NCBI GenBank assembly: GCA_965214205.1
Contig: OZ243941.1
Span: 1,674,001-1,738,000, forward strand
DNA length: 64,000 nt
From: G963663315 sp965214205
Lineage (GTDB): Bacteria; Pseudomonadota; Gammaproteobacteria; Arenicellales; Poriferihabitantaceae
Direction of reading: 5' to 3'
In this document: one piece after another, positions 15,952 to 25,155 of the stretch
Layout of the letters: every line of letters starts with the position of its first letter
Numbering within the stretch: the first letter of the stretch is position 1
Notes under the pieces: generated by a model
Databases searched by the model: none
What the model was told of the DNA's origin: nothing
The model's input: the letters and a program-made list of their open reading frames with translations, nothing else
Made by a program: the position numbers and the translations under genes

Positions 15952-18366
15952 ATGGAAACACAGACACAGGTCGCGATTATCGGGGGCGGGGTGGTCGGTT
16001 GCAGTGTGCTTTACCACCTCACCCGGCTCGGCTGGAAGGATGTCATGCTGATCGAGCGGTCGGAGTTGACGTCCGGTTCCACCTGGCATGCCGCCGGGGG
16101 ATTTCATACCCTCAACGCCGATACCAATATGGCCGCCCTGCAGGGTTACACGATTGACCTGTACCGGGAGCTGGAGGAAATTTCGGGACTCAGTTGCGGT
16201 TTGCATCATGTCGGCGGCATTACGCTGGCCGGGACGCCGGACCGGATGGACTTTCTGAAGGCGGAGCGCGCGAAGCACCGCTATATGGGGCTGGATACGC
16301 AATTGGTCACGCCCGAAGAAATCCGGCGACTGTCTCCTGTCACCAGCGCCGATGGCGTGTTGGGCGGGTTGTATGATCCGCTCGACGGCCACCTGGACCC
16401 GTCCGGCGCCACCCATGCTTATGCCAGGGCGGCGCAACGACAGGGCGCTGAAGTGGTATTGAGAAACCGGGTTCATCAGACCCGTCCGCGAGCCGATGGA
16501 AGCTGGGAACTGGTGACCGACCAGGGCACGATTACCGCCCGCCATGTGGTCAACGCCGCCGGATTATGGGCGCGCGAAGTCGGCGCCATGGCTGGCGTCA
16601 GCCTGCCCCTGCATCCAATGGAGCATCAATATCTGGCTACCGGCAAAATTGATGAGGTGGTGAACCATGGCAAGGAGTTGCCGCATGTCATGGACCCGGA
16701 AGGGGAAAGCTATTTACGTCAGGAAGGGCAGGGTCTGGTGATCGGGTTTTATGAGCAGCAATGTACGCCGTGGGCGGTGGAGGGCACGCCCTGGGATTTT
16801 GGCCACGAACTGCTGCCCGACAATCTGGACCGGATCAGTGACGCCATGGCCCATGCCTTCAAACGGTATCCGGTACTTGAAAGCGCCGGGATCAAGACGG
16901 TTATCAATGGCCCGTTTACTTTTGCGCCGGATGGCAATCCGCTGGTCGGCCCGGTTCCGGGATTGAAAAATTACTGGTCGGCCTGCGGCGTGATGGCCGG
17001 TTTCAGTCAGGGCGGAGGGGTCGGCTTGACGCTGGCGCAGTGGATGGTTGACGGCGAGCCTTCCCGCGATGTATTCGCGATGGATGTCGCCCGATTCGGA
17101 GACTACTGTACCCGTGCATACACCCGGATCAAGGTATGTGAAAACTATCAGAGACGTTTTTCAATTTCCTACCCGAACGAGGAGCTGCCGGCGGCGCGCC
17201 CTTTTCATACCACCCCGGCATACGGAATCTGGCAGCGGAAAAACGCGGTTTTCGGCTCGGCTTACGGCATGGAGGCGGTCAATTATTTCGCTCCTGAGGG
17301 GGAGGAGCCTTATGAAATTCCATCGTTTCGGCGCTCGAACGCTTTTGCGGCCGTGGCCGGGGAATGCCATGCCGTGCGTACCTCGGTGGGTATCAACGAA
17401 ATCCATAATTTCAGTAAATTCGAGGTCACCGGAAAGAATGCCCGGCAGTGGATCGATACGATCATGGCCGGTCGAATGCCAAAGGAGGGGCGGTTGACCC
17501 TTTCCCCGATGCTGAGTCCCAGGGGCAGGCTGATCGGAGATTTCACGATCTCCAACCTGGGTGATGATGTATTTCAGATGAACGCCTCTTATGCGGCCCA
17601 GGCCTTTCATGAGCGGTGGTTCGAACAGCATCCTGAAGAGGGAGTGCAGGTAACCAATATCTCACGGCGGAGAATCGGGTTCCAGATCGCCGGGCCGAAC
17701 GCCAGGGAATTGCTGGGTCGGGTCACGTCGGCTGATGTCAGCGCCGAATCCCTGCCTTTTCTCGGCGTGCGCCGGATGCAGGTCGGTCTGTGTGACGCGA
17801 TTGTGCAGAGGATTTCCTATACCGGCGATCTGGGGTATGAGATCTATGTGCCGGCGGATCAGCAGATCGCGTTGTATACCGCGTTGAGCGAGGCGGGCAG
17901 GGACCTGGGTTTGCGGCCGTTTGGAATGAGGGCCATGATGAGTTTGCGCCTCGAAAAGTCCTTCGGTTCCTGGTTAAGGGAATACAGACCGGATTTCATG
18001 CCCGTGGAAACCGGCATGGACCGGTTCGTCGACTATGGCAAAGCATCGGATTTCATCGGCAAACAGGCGGCCCTGAAAGACAAGGCGGCTCCGCCTGTCC
18101 GGAAATTGTGCACGTTTGTGGTGGATGCCATTGACGCGGACGCGGTCGCCGATGAACCGATCTGGCATGACGGCCAGGTGGTCGGATTCGTCACTTCAGG
18201 CGGATATGCCCACTATACCGGCAAAAGCGCCGCCATCGGCTTTCTGCCGGTCGAACTGATTGAGGAGGGTCGGCGGGTCGAGATCGAAATCCTGGGCGAA
18301 AAATGCCCGGCCCGGCTGGTTGCCTCTCCGTTATTCGATCCTGAAGGGTCCAGAATGCGGGATTAG
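15952..18366 (+). CDS. FAD-dependent dimethylglycine/sarcosine dehydrogenase with C-terminal GcvT domain
   Basis: The 804-residue protein has an N-terminal DAO-type FAD domain (QVAIIGGGVVGCSVLYHL; TSGSTWHAAGG, the region of covalent or tight FAD binding). A linker FAO domain (TPAYGIWQRKNAVFGSAYGME near residue 420) follows. A C-terminal folate-binding GcvT domain includes MLSPRGRLIGDFTI, YTGDLGYEIYVP and LRLEKSFGSW. This is the dimethylglycine/sarcosine dehydrogenase layout, which oxidises N-methyl groups and hands formaldehyde to tetrahydrofolate. Lying right after the MttB gene, it likely acts on a demethylated amine such as dimethylglycine. The exact substrate is not certain. Confidence 0.88.
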   Translation: METQTQVAIIGGGVVGCSVLYHLTRLGWKDVMLIERSELTSGSTWHAAGGFHTLNADTNMAALQGYTIDLYRELEEISGLSCGLHHVGGITLAGTPDRMDFLKAERAKHRYMGLDTQLVTPEEIRRLSPVTSADGVLGGLYDPLDGHLDPSGATHAYARAAQRQGAEVVLRNRVHQTRPRADGSWELVTDQGTITARHVVNAAGLWAREVGAMAGVSLPLHPMEHQYLATGKIDEVVNHGKELPHVMDPEGESYLRQEGQGLVIGFYEQQCTPWAVEGTPWDFGHELLPDNLDRISDAMAHAFKRYPVLESAGIKTVINGPFTFAPDGNPLVGPVPGLKNYWSACGVMAGFSQGGGVGLTLAQWMVDGEPSRDVFAMDVARFGDYCTRAYTRIKVCENYQRRFSISYPNEELPAARPFHTTPAYGIWQRKNAVFGSAYGMEAVNYFAPEGEEPYEIPSFRRSNAFAAVAGECHAVRTSVGINEIHNFSKFEVTGKNARQWIDTIMAGRMPKEGRLTLSPMLSPRGRLIGDFTISNLGDDVFQMNASYAAQAFHERWFEQHPEEGVQVTNISRRRIGFQIAGPNARELLGRVTSADVSAESLPFLGVRRMQVGLCDAIVQRISYTGDLGYEIYVPADQQIALYTALSEAGRDLGLRPFGMRAMMSLRLEKSFGSWLREYRPDFMPVETGMDRFVDYGKASDFIGKQAALKDKAAPPVRKLCTFVVDAIDADAVADEPIWHDGQVVGFVTSGGYAHYTGKSAAIGFLPVELIEEGRRVEIEILGEKCPARLVASPLFDPEGSRMRD

Positions 18367-18415
18367 TCGGAGGAGTCAAAGGGAGTCGGCAGAAATCAGC
18401 GGGAGTCAGCGGGAG

Positions 18416-19087
18416 TCAGGGTTCGATTCCGAAAATGGCTGGCTGAAATTCTTCGAGCGAGCCAAGCAACTGTTCCGCCCCGTGGTAGCGGGATGAGTCC
18501 ATGTTCGGGTCGGGGACGGCGATGACCCGCATCCCGGCCGCCAGACCGGCCGCCAGACCGGATGGCGCGTCTTCAAAAACCAGGGTTTCCGCTGGCGCGG
18601 CCGCCAGGCGTCTGGCGGCGATCAGAAAGATGTCCGGGGCCGGTTTGCCTTGTTTGATTTCCGCGTCATCTCCGGTCACCACGACATCGAACAATGAAAA
18701 CCAGGCCCGGTGCCGGGTGATCTTGATCTCGAACATATCCCGGTTCGAGCTGGTCGCGACGGCTATCGGAATCCGGTTCTGATGCAGGCTCCGGATCAGG
18801 CGTTCGGCGCCAGGCAGGGGATCGTTCTGTGCGAAGGCCTGCCGAAGGAGAACGTTCCTCTCCTCAAGATATTGTTCCGCGCTGATCGGAAGGTCCAGAG
18901 CATCGACCAGATATCGGGCGGCATCCAGTTGCGGGCGGCCAATCATGTTGCCCTTTATTGACCAGTCGAAGGTCTTGCCGAATCGGTCTGTAATCTGGCT
19001 GGTGACCTGCGTATAGATACATTCTGTATCCAGCAGCAACCCATCGACATCGAAGATGGCGAATTTCGCGGGATGCGGATGATTCAT
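18416..19087 (-). CDS. HAD-superfamily phosphatase (pseudouridine-5'-phosphatase/GS1-like)
   Basis: The 223-residue protein has HAD motif I FAIFDVDGLLLDTE, motif II PIAVATSSNRD, motif III lysine in IKQGKPAPDIFL and motif IV LVFEDAPSGLAAGLAAGM. The helical cap after motif I is subfamily I. The closest named relatives are GS1-like pseudouridine monophosphatase and beta-phosphoglucomutase-like enzymes. It is convergent with the dehydrogenase gene and divergent from the Fe-S carrier gene. Confidence 0.85.
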   Translation of the reverse strand: MNHPHPAKFAIFDVDGLLLDTECIYTQVTSQITDRFGKTFDWSIKGNMIGRPQLDAARYLVDALDLPISAEQYLEERNVLLRQAFAQNDPLPGAERLIRSLHQNRIPIAVATSSNRDMFEIKITRHRAWFSLFDVVVTGDDAEIKQGKPAPDIFLIAARRLAAAPAETLVFEDAPSGLAAGLAAGMRVIAVPDPNMDSSRYHGAEQLLGSLEEFQPAIFGIEP

Positions 19088-19171
19088 GGCAAATGAGTGA
19101 CGGGGGTTGCGGAAAATTATCGGACAGCGTGATATAATCAGGGTGTGCCAACCTACTGTAACGCTATTATC

Positions 19172-19498
19172 ATGTCAATCTCCCTGACCGAATCCGCCGC
19201 AAGAAGAATCAGCGACCATCTGGTATCACGTGGTGTGGGCGAAGGGCTGAGGGTGACCGTAAAGACTTCGGGCTGTTCCGGCTATTCCTATCAACTCGAC
19301 TATGCGAATGAGATCAACGATACCGACCGGGTATTTGAGAGTCATGGCGTCAAGGTAGTTGTTCAGGAAGACCACCTGCATTTTTTGCAGGGGCTGGAAC
19401 TGGACTATGTTGAAGACGGATTGTCTTCGGCTTTTCACTTCAATAATCCCAATGTCACGGAACAATGTGGCTGCGGGGAAAGCTTTACCGTCAACTAG
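19172..19498 (+). CDS. A-type Fe-S cluster carrier (IscA/ErpA family)
   Basis: From the ATG at 19172 the protein has about 108 residues and begins MSISLTESAARRISDHL. The three conserved cysteines are present: VKTSGCSGYSY and the C-terminal QCGCGESF. It would carry Fe-S clusters to apoproteins. No isc or suf genes are near. The following mtaB product is a radical-SAM Fe-S enzyme whose frame overlaps or directly abuts this gene. The track could also start 27 nt upstream, but the family N-terminus favours 19172. IscA, ErpA and SufA cannot be told apart here. Confidence 0.85.
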   Translation: MSISLTESAARRISDHLVSRGVGEGLRVTVKTSGCSGYSYQLDYANEINDTDRVFESHGVKVVVQEDHLHFLQGLELDYVEDGLSSAFHFNNPNVTEQCGCGESFTVN

Positions 19499-19521
19499 CG
19501 GGCGCTGTGACTTCAATTGCG

Positions 19522-20898
19522 GTGAGCCTGCCTGCGCTGGCTTCCGGTTCTTCGAGGCGGGTTGCGCTTTCCACTCTGGGGTGCAAGGTCAATACGTTCG
19601 AGACCGAGGTCATCGCGCAGAAACTGGCCGGGGACTCCTGGAGCAGGGTGGGACCGCGCGAGTGCGCCGACCTGTATATTATCAATACCTGTACGGTTAC
19701 GGCGGAAGCGGACCGTCAAGCGCGTCAACTGGTGCGCCGCGCCATCCGGCAGAACCGTGACGCCCGCGTGGTGGTTACCGGTTGCTATGCCGAAATCAAC
19801 CCCGAAGCCTGCGCCGATATTCCCGGCGTTGATCTGGTAGTCGGGAACAGTCAGAAACTGGATATCCCCGATCTGCTGGACGCGCTGTATCAGGACGCGC
19901 TGCCGCCGGTGATGCTCCGCGATATTGATCAGGAAATCAGCCTGCCGGACGGGCTGCTGCAGGGATATGAGGGCCGGACGCGGGCGTTTGTGCAGATTCA
20001 GCAGGGCTGTGACCAGGGCTGTACATTTTGTGTCATTCATACGGCGCGCGGGCCGAACCGCTCGTTTCCAGCCGAAATGATCCGCCGTCAATGCGAAAGG
20101 CTGATCATGAATGGTTATCCCGAGCTGGCGCTTTGCGGGGTGGATGTCGGTTCTTACGGGACGGACCTGGATGACCCCGATTGCAACCTGACGGCGTTGC
20201 TGAAAGCGCTGGTCCGACTTGAAGGAGACTACCGCATCCGGTTGAGCTCAATTGATCCGGCGCATATTACCGATGACCTGATCGAATTGCTGGGCGCCGG
20301 CGAGAGACTCTGCCCGCAACTGCATTTGTCCTTGCAAAGCGCCAATACCCTGATCCTGAAACGCATGAAAAGACGGGCTACTCGTGAGATGATCCATGAG
20401 CGCGTCTCCCGGTTGCGGCTGGCTGTGCCCGATCTGGTTCTGAGCGCCGATATTCTGGTCGGGTTTCCGACCGAGTCGGAGCGGCAGTTTGAAGATACAT
20501 TGACCGCCATCGAGGAACTGGAGATCGCCTGGCCCCATGTGTTCGCCTATTCCCCCCGTCCGGGAACTCCGGCGGCGCGAATTCCCCGGCAGGTACCCAA
20601 AGCCGTCAGAAAGGAACGGGCCCGCCGGGCGCGTGAAGCCGGAAAGCGGGTATGGAGACGGGTGGCTCTTGACCAGATTGGCCGGCGGCATCGGGTACTG
20701 GTGGAATCTTCCGCCCCCAACGGGATGCCGGGTGTGAAAGACGCTGGAGTCAAGCGGGCGTTTGGCCGGGCCGGGAATTATTATCCGGTGGAGTTCGATG
20801 TGGATCATTCAGCGTCGGAGGCTTGGGCGGACGTACAGATCACGGGGGTTTCCGGGGACAGACTGATCGGGGAACGGCTGGTGTATTGTGAGGCATAA
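19522..20898 (+). CDS. mtaB: tRNA ms2t6A37 methylthiotransferase, MtaB type
   Basis: The protein is a MiaB/RimO-family methylthiotransferase that would modify t6A37 of tRNA. It has the N-terminal UPF0004 domain (RRVALSTLGCKVNTFETE, INTCTVTAEADRQARQ, VVTGCYAE) with three cysteines for one cluster. The radical-SAM motif QQGCDQGCTFCVIHTARGP supplies the CxxxCxxC cysteines. The start is uncertain: an upstream ATG at 19465 would overlap the Fe-S carrier gene, while GTG codons at 19507 and 19522 fit better. MtaB is inferred over MiaB and RimO from the overall pattern. Confidence 0.82.
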   Translation: MSLPALASGSSRRVALSTLGCKVNTFETEVIAQKLAGDSWSRVGPRECADLYIINTCTVTAEADRQARQLVRRAIRQNRDARVVVTGCYAEINPEACADIPGVDLVVGNSQKLDIPDLLDALYQDALPPVMLRDIDQEISLPDGLLQGYEGRTRAFVQIQQGCDQGCTFCVIHTARGPNRSFPAEMIRRQCERLIMNGYPELALCGVDVGSYGTDLDDPDCNLTALLKALVRLEGDYRIRLSSIDPAHITDDLIELLGAGERLCPQLHLSLQSANTLILKRMKRRATREMIHERVSRLRLAVPDLVLSADILVGFPTESERQFEDTLTAIEELEIAWPHVFAYSPRPGTPAARIPRQVPKAVRKERARRAREAGKRVWRRVALDQIGRRHRVLVESSAPNGMPGVKDAGVKRAFGRAGNYYPVEFDVDHSASEAWADVQITGVSGDRLIGERLVYCEA

Positions 20899-20983
20899 TT
20901 TCGGTAAAATGCAGGAGAGTCGTTACCACGGGAGTCGTTACATTGAGCAGCGTTATTTATATTGATTTACACTGGAGTCATAC

Positions 20984-21415
20984 ATGACCATTGAACGTAC
21001 ATTTTCCATCATCAAGCCGGACGCGGTCGCCAGCCACAATATCGGAAGCATCTGCCAACGCCTTGAGCGGGCTGGCCTTGCCATCGTCGCTTCGCGGATG
21101 GTGCACCTGAGTCAGGCCCAGGCGGAACAGTTTTACGCGGTGCATTCGGCCCGGCCTTTTTATCATGATCTGGTCCGGTTCATGACTTCGGGCCCGGTGG
21201 TCGCGCAGGTTCTGGAAGGGGAGAACGCGATAGCGAGAAACCGGGAGGTCATGGGGGCAACCAATCCGGCGGATGCCAGTCCAGGCACGATCCGGGCCGA
21301 TTTCGCGACCAATGTGGAGGAAAACGCGGTGCACGGTTCCGATTCACCGGAAACGGCAGCCGTGGAGATCGCGTTCTTTTTCGATGACGCGGACATTTGT
21401 CCGCGCACCCGGTAA
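20984..21415 (+). CDS. ndk: Nucleoside diphosphate kinase
   Basis: The 143-residue protein balances NTP pools by transferring the gamma phosphate through a phospho-histidine. It begins MTIERTFSIIKPDAVA and contains RPFYHDLVRFMTSGPVV, the segment NPADASPGTIRADFA and the active-site region NAVHGSDSPETAAVEI, with the catalytic His. A GGAGT ribosome-binding site lies just upstream. It opens the conserved run ndk-rlmN-rodZ-hisS. Confidence 0.97.
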   Translation: MTIERTFSIIKPDAVASHNIGSICQRLERAGLAIVASRMVHLSQAQAEQFYAVHSARPFYHDLVRFMTSGPVVAQVLEGENAIARNREVMGATNPADASPGTIRADFATNVEENAVHGSDSPETAAVEIAFFFDDADICPRTR

Positions 21416-21454
21416 GCCGTTACCGGATGAACAGGCTTTTTCGGGATTGAGGCA

Positions 21455-22606
21455 ATGAACCTGTTATCGCTCGACCGGCCGGCGATGGAGCAGTTTTTCC
21501 TGGATCTCGGGGAAAAACCGTTTCGCGCCAAACAGTTGTTGCAATGGATTTATCAACGCGGCGTGATGAGCTATGCCGACATGACCGATCTGAGCAAGTC
21601 CCTGAGAGAGCGTTTGCGTCAGACCACTCATATCGACCTGCCGGAACTGGTGACTCATTCCCGGTCCCGTGACGGCGCCATCAAGTTGTTGCTGAAACTG
21701 AAGGACGGCAACTGCATAGAAACCGTCTATATCCCGGAAGCCCGGCGCGGCACATTGTGTGTGTCGTCCCAGGTCGGCTGCAGTTTGAATTGTACGTTCT
21801 GCGCGACCGCCCGGCAGGGATTTAACCGTAATCTGGGAGTGGATGAAATCATTGCCCAGGTCTGGGTCGCCAATCATTTTCTCGAGAACCCGCCTGGGAA
21901 TCCGCCCGGGAATCCGAAAGAAAAACCGGCTCCCGTTTTTGCCAGGGACGCTGACGACAAGCGCCGTCCGGTGACCAATGTGGTGATGATGGGCATGGGA
22001 GAGCCACTGCTTAATTTTGATAATGTCGTTTCCGCGATGAGGTTGATGATGGATGATTTTTCATTTGGCCTGTCCCGGCGCAGGGTGACGCTGAGCACGG
22101 CCGGCATGGCGCCGATGATTGACCGGTTGAAGGCGCAATGTCCGGTTAGTCTGGCGGTTTCACTGCATGCCCCGGATGACGACCTGCGTGACAAGCTGGT
22201 GCCACTGAACAGGAAATACCCGATCCGGGAATTGCTCGAATGCTGCCGACGGTACACCGATGACGGAGACTCCCGGCGCGTTACCTTCGAATATGTCATG
22301 TTGAAAGGAGTGAATGACAGCCTGGCCCAGGCCAGGGCGCTGGCCGAAATCCTGAAGGAGGTTCCGTCCAAGGTGAATCTGATTCCGTTCAATCCGTTTC
22401 CGGGCTCTGGATTTGAGCGGTCTGCCCCGTCCACTGTGGACGCTTTTCAGGGTGTACTGCAGCAAAGGGGGATATTTTCCGTGACCCGGAAAACCCGCGG
22501 AGATGATATTGACGCGGCCTGTGGTCAATTGGCGGGGGATTTTATCGACCGGACCAGCCGTTCGCAGAGGATGGCCCGGCAAGGACAAGCCATCCCGGTA
22601 ACCTGA
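21455..22606 (+). CDS. rlmN: 23S rRNA A2503 / tRNA A37 C2-methyltransferase
   Basis: The 383-residue radical-SAM enzyme methylates A2503 of 23S rRNA. It has the cluster motif GCSLNCTFCATA, MGMGEPLLNFDNVVSAM, the second-half VTLSTAGMAPMIDRL and the C-terminal RKTRGDDIDAACGQLAG with its conserved Cys. Relative to common forms there is an extra Pro/Asn/Lys-rich insert (NPPGNPPGNPKEKP) after VANHFLE. It follows ndk by 39 nt and rodZ begins 2 nt after its stop. Confidence 0.96.
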   Translation: MNLLSLDRPAMEQFFLDLGEKPFRAKQLLQWIYQRGVMSYADMTDLSKSLRERLRQTTHIDLPELVTHSRSRDGAIKLLLKLKDGNCIETVYIPEARRGTLCVSSQVGCSLNCTFCATARQGFNRNLGVDEIIAQVWVANHFLENPPGNPPGNPKEKPAPVFARDADDKRRPVTNVVMMGMGEPLLNFDNVVSAMRLMMDDFSFGLSRRRVTLSTAGMAPMIDRLKAQCPVSLAVSLHAPDDDLRDKLVPLNRKYPIRELLECCRRYTDDGDSRRVTFEYVMLKGVNDSLAQARALAEILKEVPSKVNLIPFNPFPGSGFERSAPSTVDAFQGVLQQRGIFSVTRKTRGDDIDAACGQLAGDFIDRTSRSQRMARQGQAIPVT

Positions 22607-22608
22607 CG

Positions 22609-23820
22609 ATGGTATCAGAAGAGCCGGATTTCATCGCCAGCCCCAGTCCGGGTGAGCGACTGAAGGCGAAACGGACTGAACTTGGAATCAGTCTGGAGCA
22701 GGTATCCAATGCCCTGCTGATTTCGGCCAGCAACCTGAGTGCGCTGGAGGATAACCGTTACGAAGAGCTTCCGGGTCTGACCTATATCGTCGGATACTGG
22801 AGAAGTTACGCCAATATTCTGGATGTCGATATTTCCGGTGAAATCGAGACTCACAAAAACCGGTTGCAGTCATCTGACTCACTGGCCGCTTATCATCTTG
22901 ATCAACACGCCGATTCGCAACAGAAGCAATACAGGAAAGGCTCCATCATTCTGTTTGTTCTGTTATTCGCCGGATTTCTCGGAGGATTATGGTATTGGCA
23001 AAAACCGGCGGATACCCAGACTGTGCCGCTAAACGGAAGCAATGCAACGGATGACGCCGTGACCAGCCCTGTTTTGGTTCTGCCGGAATCCGGGGAACCC
23101 GAACAACCCGGAGAGTCCGGAGAATCTGATCTGCTGGTGGAGGAGCCGACCGGGACCGCCGGGGAGACGGATGAGGCGGCGCAGCCCGAATCTGGAGTTT
23201 CAGAGGAACCGGAATCTGTGGAGTCAGAACCCGTGGAACCGGAATCCGAGCCTGAGGTTTCAGAGGAATCAGAACCCGTGGAACCGGAGTCTGAGCCCGA
23301 AATTTCAGAGGAATCAGAACCCGGGCCCGAAGTTTCAGAGGAGTCGGAACCCGTGGAACCGGAGCCCGAGCCTGAAGTTTCAGAGGAACCGGAACCCGGG
23401 CCCGAAGTTTCAGAGGAGTCGGAATCCGTGGAATCCGGACAGTCTGACCTGCCGGTGGAGGCACAGGAGCCGGCCGTGACCGATACGATTGCGGATTTGC
23501 GGGAATCAGAGTCGGATTCCGGATCAGACGGAGAGGTTTTCGAGCTGGATACCGTTTACGACGCGAGCTCGCCCGATTGGCTCAAGGTCGATGTTCACAA
23601 GACAGTCTGGATTGATATCCGCAACGGGCGGGATGAGAAGCTGGTTTTTCGAATGGTGCGCGCGGGAGAACAACTGGAAATAACCGGCGAGACTCCTTTT
23701 TATGTGTTTATCGGCGCTCTGGACGGCGTGGAGGTCTTTTATCTTGGGGAGTCTGTCGATATCCCTCCTCATAGCAGCGGAGAGTCTTCAAGATTCGTAG
23801 TCGGCGAATACCCGGAATAG
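22609..23820 (+). CDS. rodZ: RodZ-like protein: HTH, one membrane helix, acidic Glu/Pro/Ser repeat, DUF4115
   Basis: The 403-residue protein links cell-shape control (MreB) to the membrane in known relatives. It has an N-terminal helix-turn-helix (GERLKAKRTELGISLEQVSN) and the YEELPGLTYIVGYWRSYA segment. One membrane helix lies near residues 106-126 (SIILFVLLFAGFLGGLWYW). A long acidic linker is built of repeated EPE/VSEE/SEPVEPE units, and the DUF4115 C-terminus includes DVHKTVWIDIRNG and ESVDIPPHSSG. Position between rlmN and hisS matches rodZ in gammaproteobacteria. The acidic linker is longer than usual. Confidence 0.85.
   Translation: MVSEEPDFIASPSPGERLKAKRTELGISLEQVSNALLISASNLSALEDNRYEELPGLTYIVGYWRSYANILDVDISGEIETHKNRLQSSDSLAAYHLDQHADSQQKQYRKGSIILFVLLFAGFLGGLWYWQKPADTQTVPLNGSNATDDAVTSPVLVLPESGEPEQPGESGESDLLVEEPTGTAGETDEAAQPESGVSEEPESVESEPVEPESEPEVSEESEPVEPESEPEISEESEPGPEVSEESEPVEPEPEPEVSEEPEPGPEVSEESESVESGQSDLPVEAQEPAVTDTIADLRESESDSGSDGEVFELDTVYDASSPDWLKVDVHKTVWIDIRNGRDEKLVFRMVRAGEQLEITGETPFYVFIGALDGVEVFYLGESVDIPPHSSGESSRFVVGEYPE
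23200..23450 (+). repeat. In-frame degenerate tandem repeat coding for the acidic RodZ linker
   Basis: Units of roughly 24-48 bp with the recurring words TCAGAGGA, GAACCCGTGGAACCGG and CCCGAAGTTTC repeat about six to eight times and stay in frame, coding for Glu/Pro/Ser/Val. Such repeats change length by slippage or unequal recombination. Confidence 0.75.
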
Positions 23821-23836
23821 AACTCCAATTAGCGCG

Positions 23837-25126
23837 ATGAACCAAAAAATCCAGGCGGTACGGGGGATGAACGACCTGTTGCCCGCCCAAATCGACATCT
23901 GGCATCAGGTTGAAGCGGCGCTGCGGGAGATTGGCTGGCGCTACGGTTACCAGGAAATCAGGACGCCAATGCTGGAGAAGACAGCGTTGTTCAAACAGTC
24001 AATCGGCGACCTGACGGATATTGTCGAGAAGGAGATGTATACCTTCACGGACAGCGGTGAAGAAAGTCTGTCTCTGAGGCCTGAGGCGACGGCGAGCACA
24101 GTCAGAGCCTGCATTGAACACGGATTGCTGCATAATCGACAGCAGCGGTTGTGGTATATGGGACCGATGTTTCGCAGGGAGCGCCCGCAGAAAGGCCGCT
24201 ATCGGCAGTTCCACCAGTTCGGAATCGAGGCTTTCGGCTGGAGCGGTCCGGATGTGGACGCGGAAATTATCCGGATGGGGGAGAGAATCTGGAAACAACT
24301 CAAGGTCCAGGAGATCAGCCTGCATATCAATACGCTGGGTTCCGAGCGGTCCCGGAGAAAGTACAGGACGGCGCTGAGCGCCTGGCTGTCACAACACAGG
24401 GACGCGCTGGATGCCGACAGTCTGCGCCGACTGGAAAGCAACCCATTGAGAATACTCGATAGCAAGAACCCGGATACGCAAGAGATTATCGCTTCGTCTC
24501 CGAGCATTCTGGATTATCTGGAAGATGACGAAAAACGGCATTTCGACGAATTGTGTTGTTCTCTGGAAAGCCATTCGATCTCATACAGGATTGATCCAAA
24601 ACTGGTTCGGGGCCTGGATTACTATACCAGCACGGTATTTGAATGGACGACGGAACAACTGGGCGCCCAGTCGGCGGTCTGCGCCGGAGGGCGTTACGAT
24701 ACCCTGGTGGAAAACAGGGGGGCGAAACCAACGCCTGGGATAGGTTTCGCAATGGGAATGGAGCGGGTGATCGAGTTGGTGGAATTGCAACAGAACATCC
24801 CGGTCGAAGGCAAAAACGCGATATACTTTATTGATGTCTGTGACACAGCGTCTCCTGATTCGGGTATCCTGGCCGAGCGGTTGAGAGATAGCGGATTCCG
24901 CGTGATTAGCCATCATGGCGGCGGAAAGCTTAAAAACCAGCTTAAAAGAGCGGATCAATCCGGCGCTGCGGCCGCCATCATTCTGGGCGACAATGAAAGG
25001 CGCGATGAAACCGTGCAGATCAAGAATTTGCGGCAGGGTGGGCTACAGACAGAAGTGCGTTTCGACCAACTGATCCAGTGGTGTATCGACAATATGGCAG
25101 TCGGCGGCGACTGTTCGCATCCGTAA
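23837..25126 (+). CDS. hisS: Histidyl-tRNA synthetase
   Basis: The 429-residue class II synthetase shows motif 1 near DLTDIVEKEMYTF, motif 2 FRRERPQKGRYRQFHQFG and the histidine-specific LVRGLDYYTSTVFEW. The motif 3 region is TPGIGFAMGMERVIEL. It starts MNQKIQAVRGMNDLLP. It lies 16 nt after rodZ. Many relatives have ispG between the two genes; it is absent here. Confidence 0.97.
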   Translation: MNQKIQAVRGMNDLLPAQIDIWHQVEAALREIGWRYGYQEIRTPMLEKTALFKQSIGDLTDIVEKEMYTFTDSGEESLSLRPEATASTVRACIEHGLLHNRQQRLWYMGPMFRRERPQKGRYRQFHQFGIEAFGWSGPDVDAEIIRMGERIWKQLKVQEISLHINTLGSERSRRKYRTALSAWLSQHRDALDADSLRRLESNPLRILDSKNPDTQEIIASSPSILDYLEDDEKRHFDELCCSLESHSISYRIDPKLVRGLDYYTSTVFEWTTEQLGAQSAVCAGGRYDTLVENRGAKPTPGIGFAMGMERVIELVELQQNIPVEGKNAIYFIDVCDTASPDSGILAERLRDSGFRVISHHGGGKLKNQLKRADQSGAAAAIILGDNERRDETVQIKNLRQGGLQTEVRFDQLIQWCIDNMAVGGDCSHP

Positions 25127-25155
25127 AGTTAAACTCCTTGCACAAGTGAGCTTGT

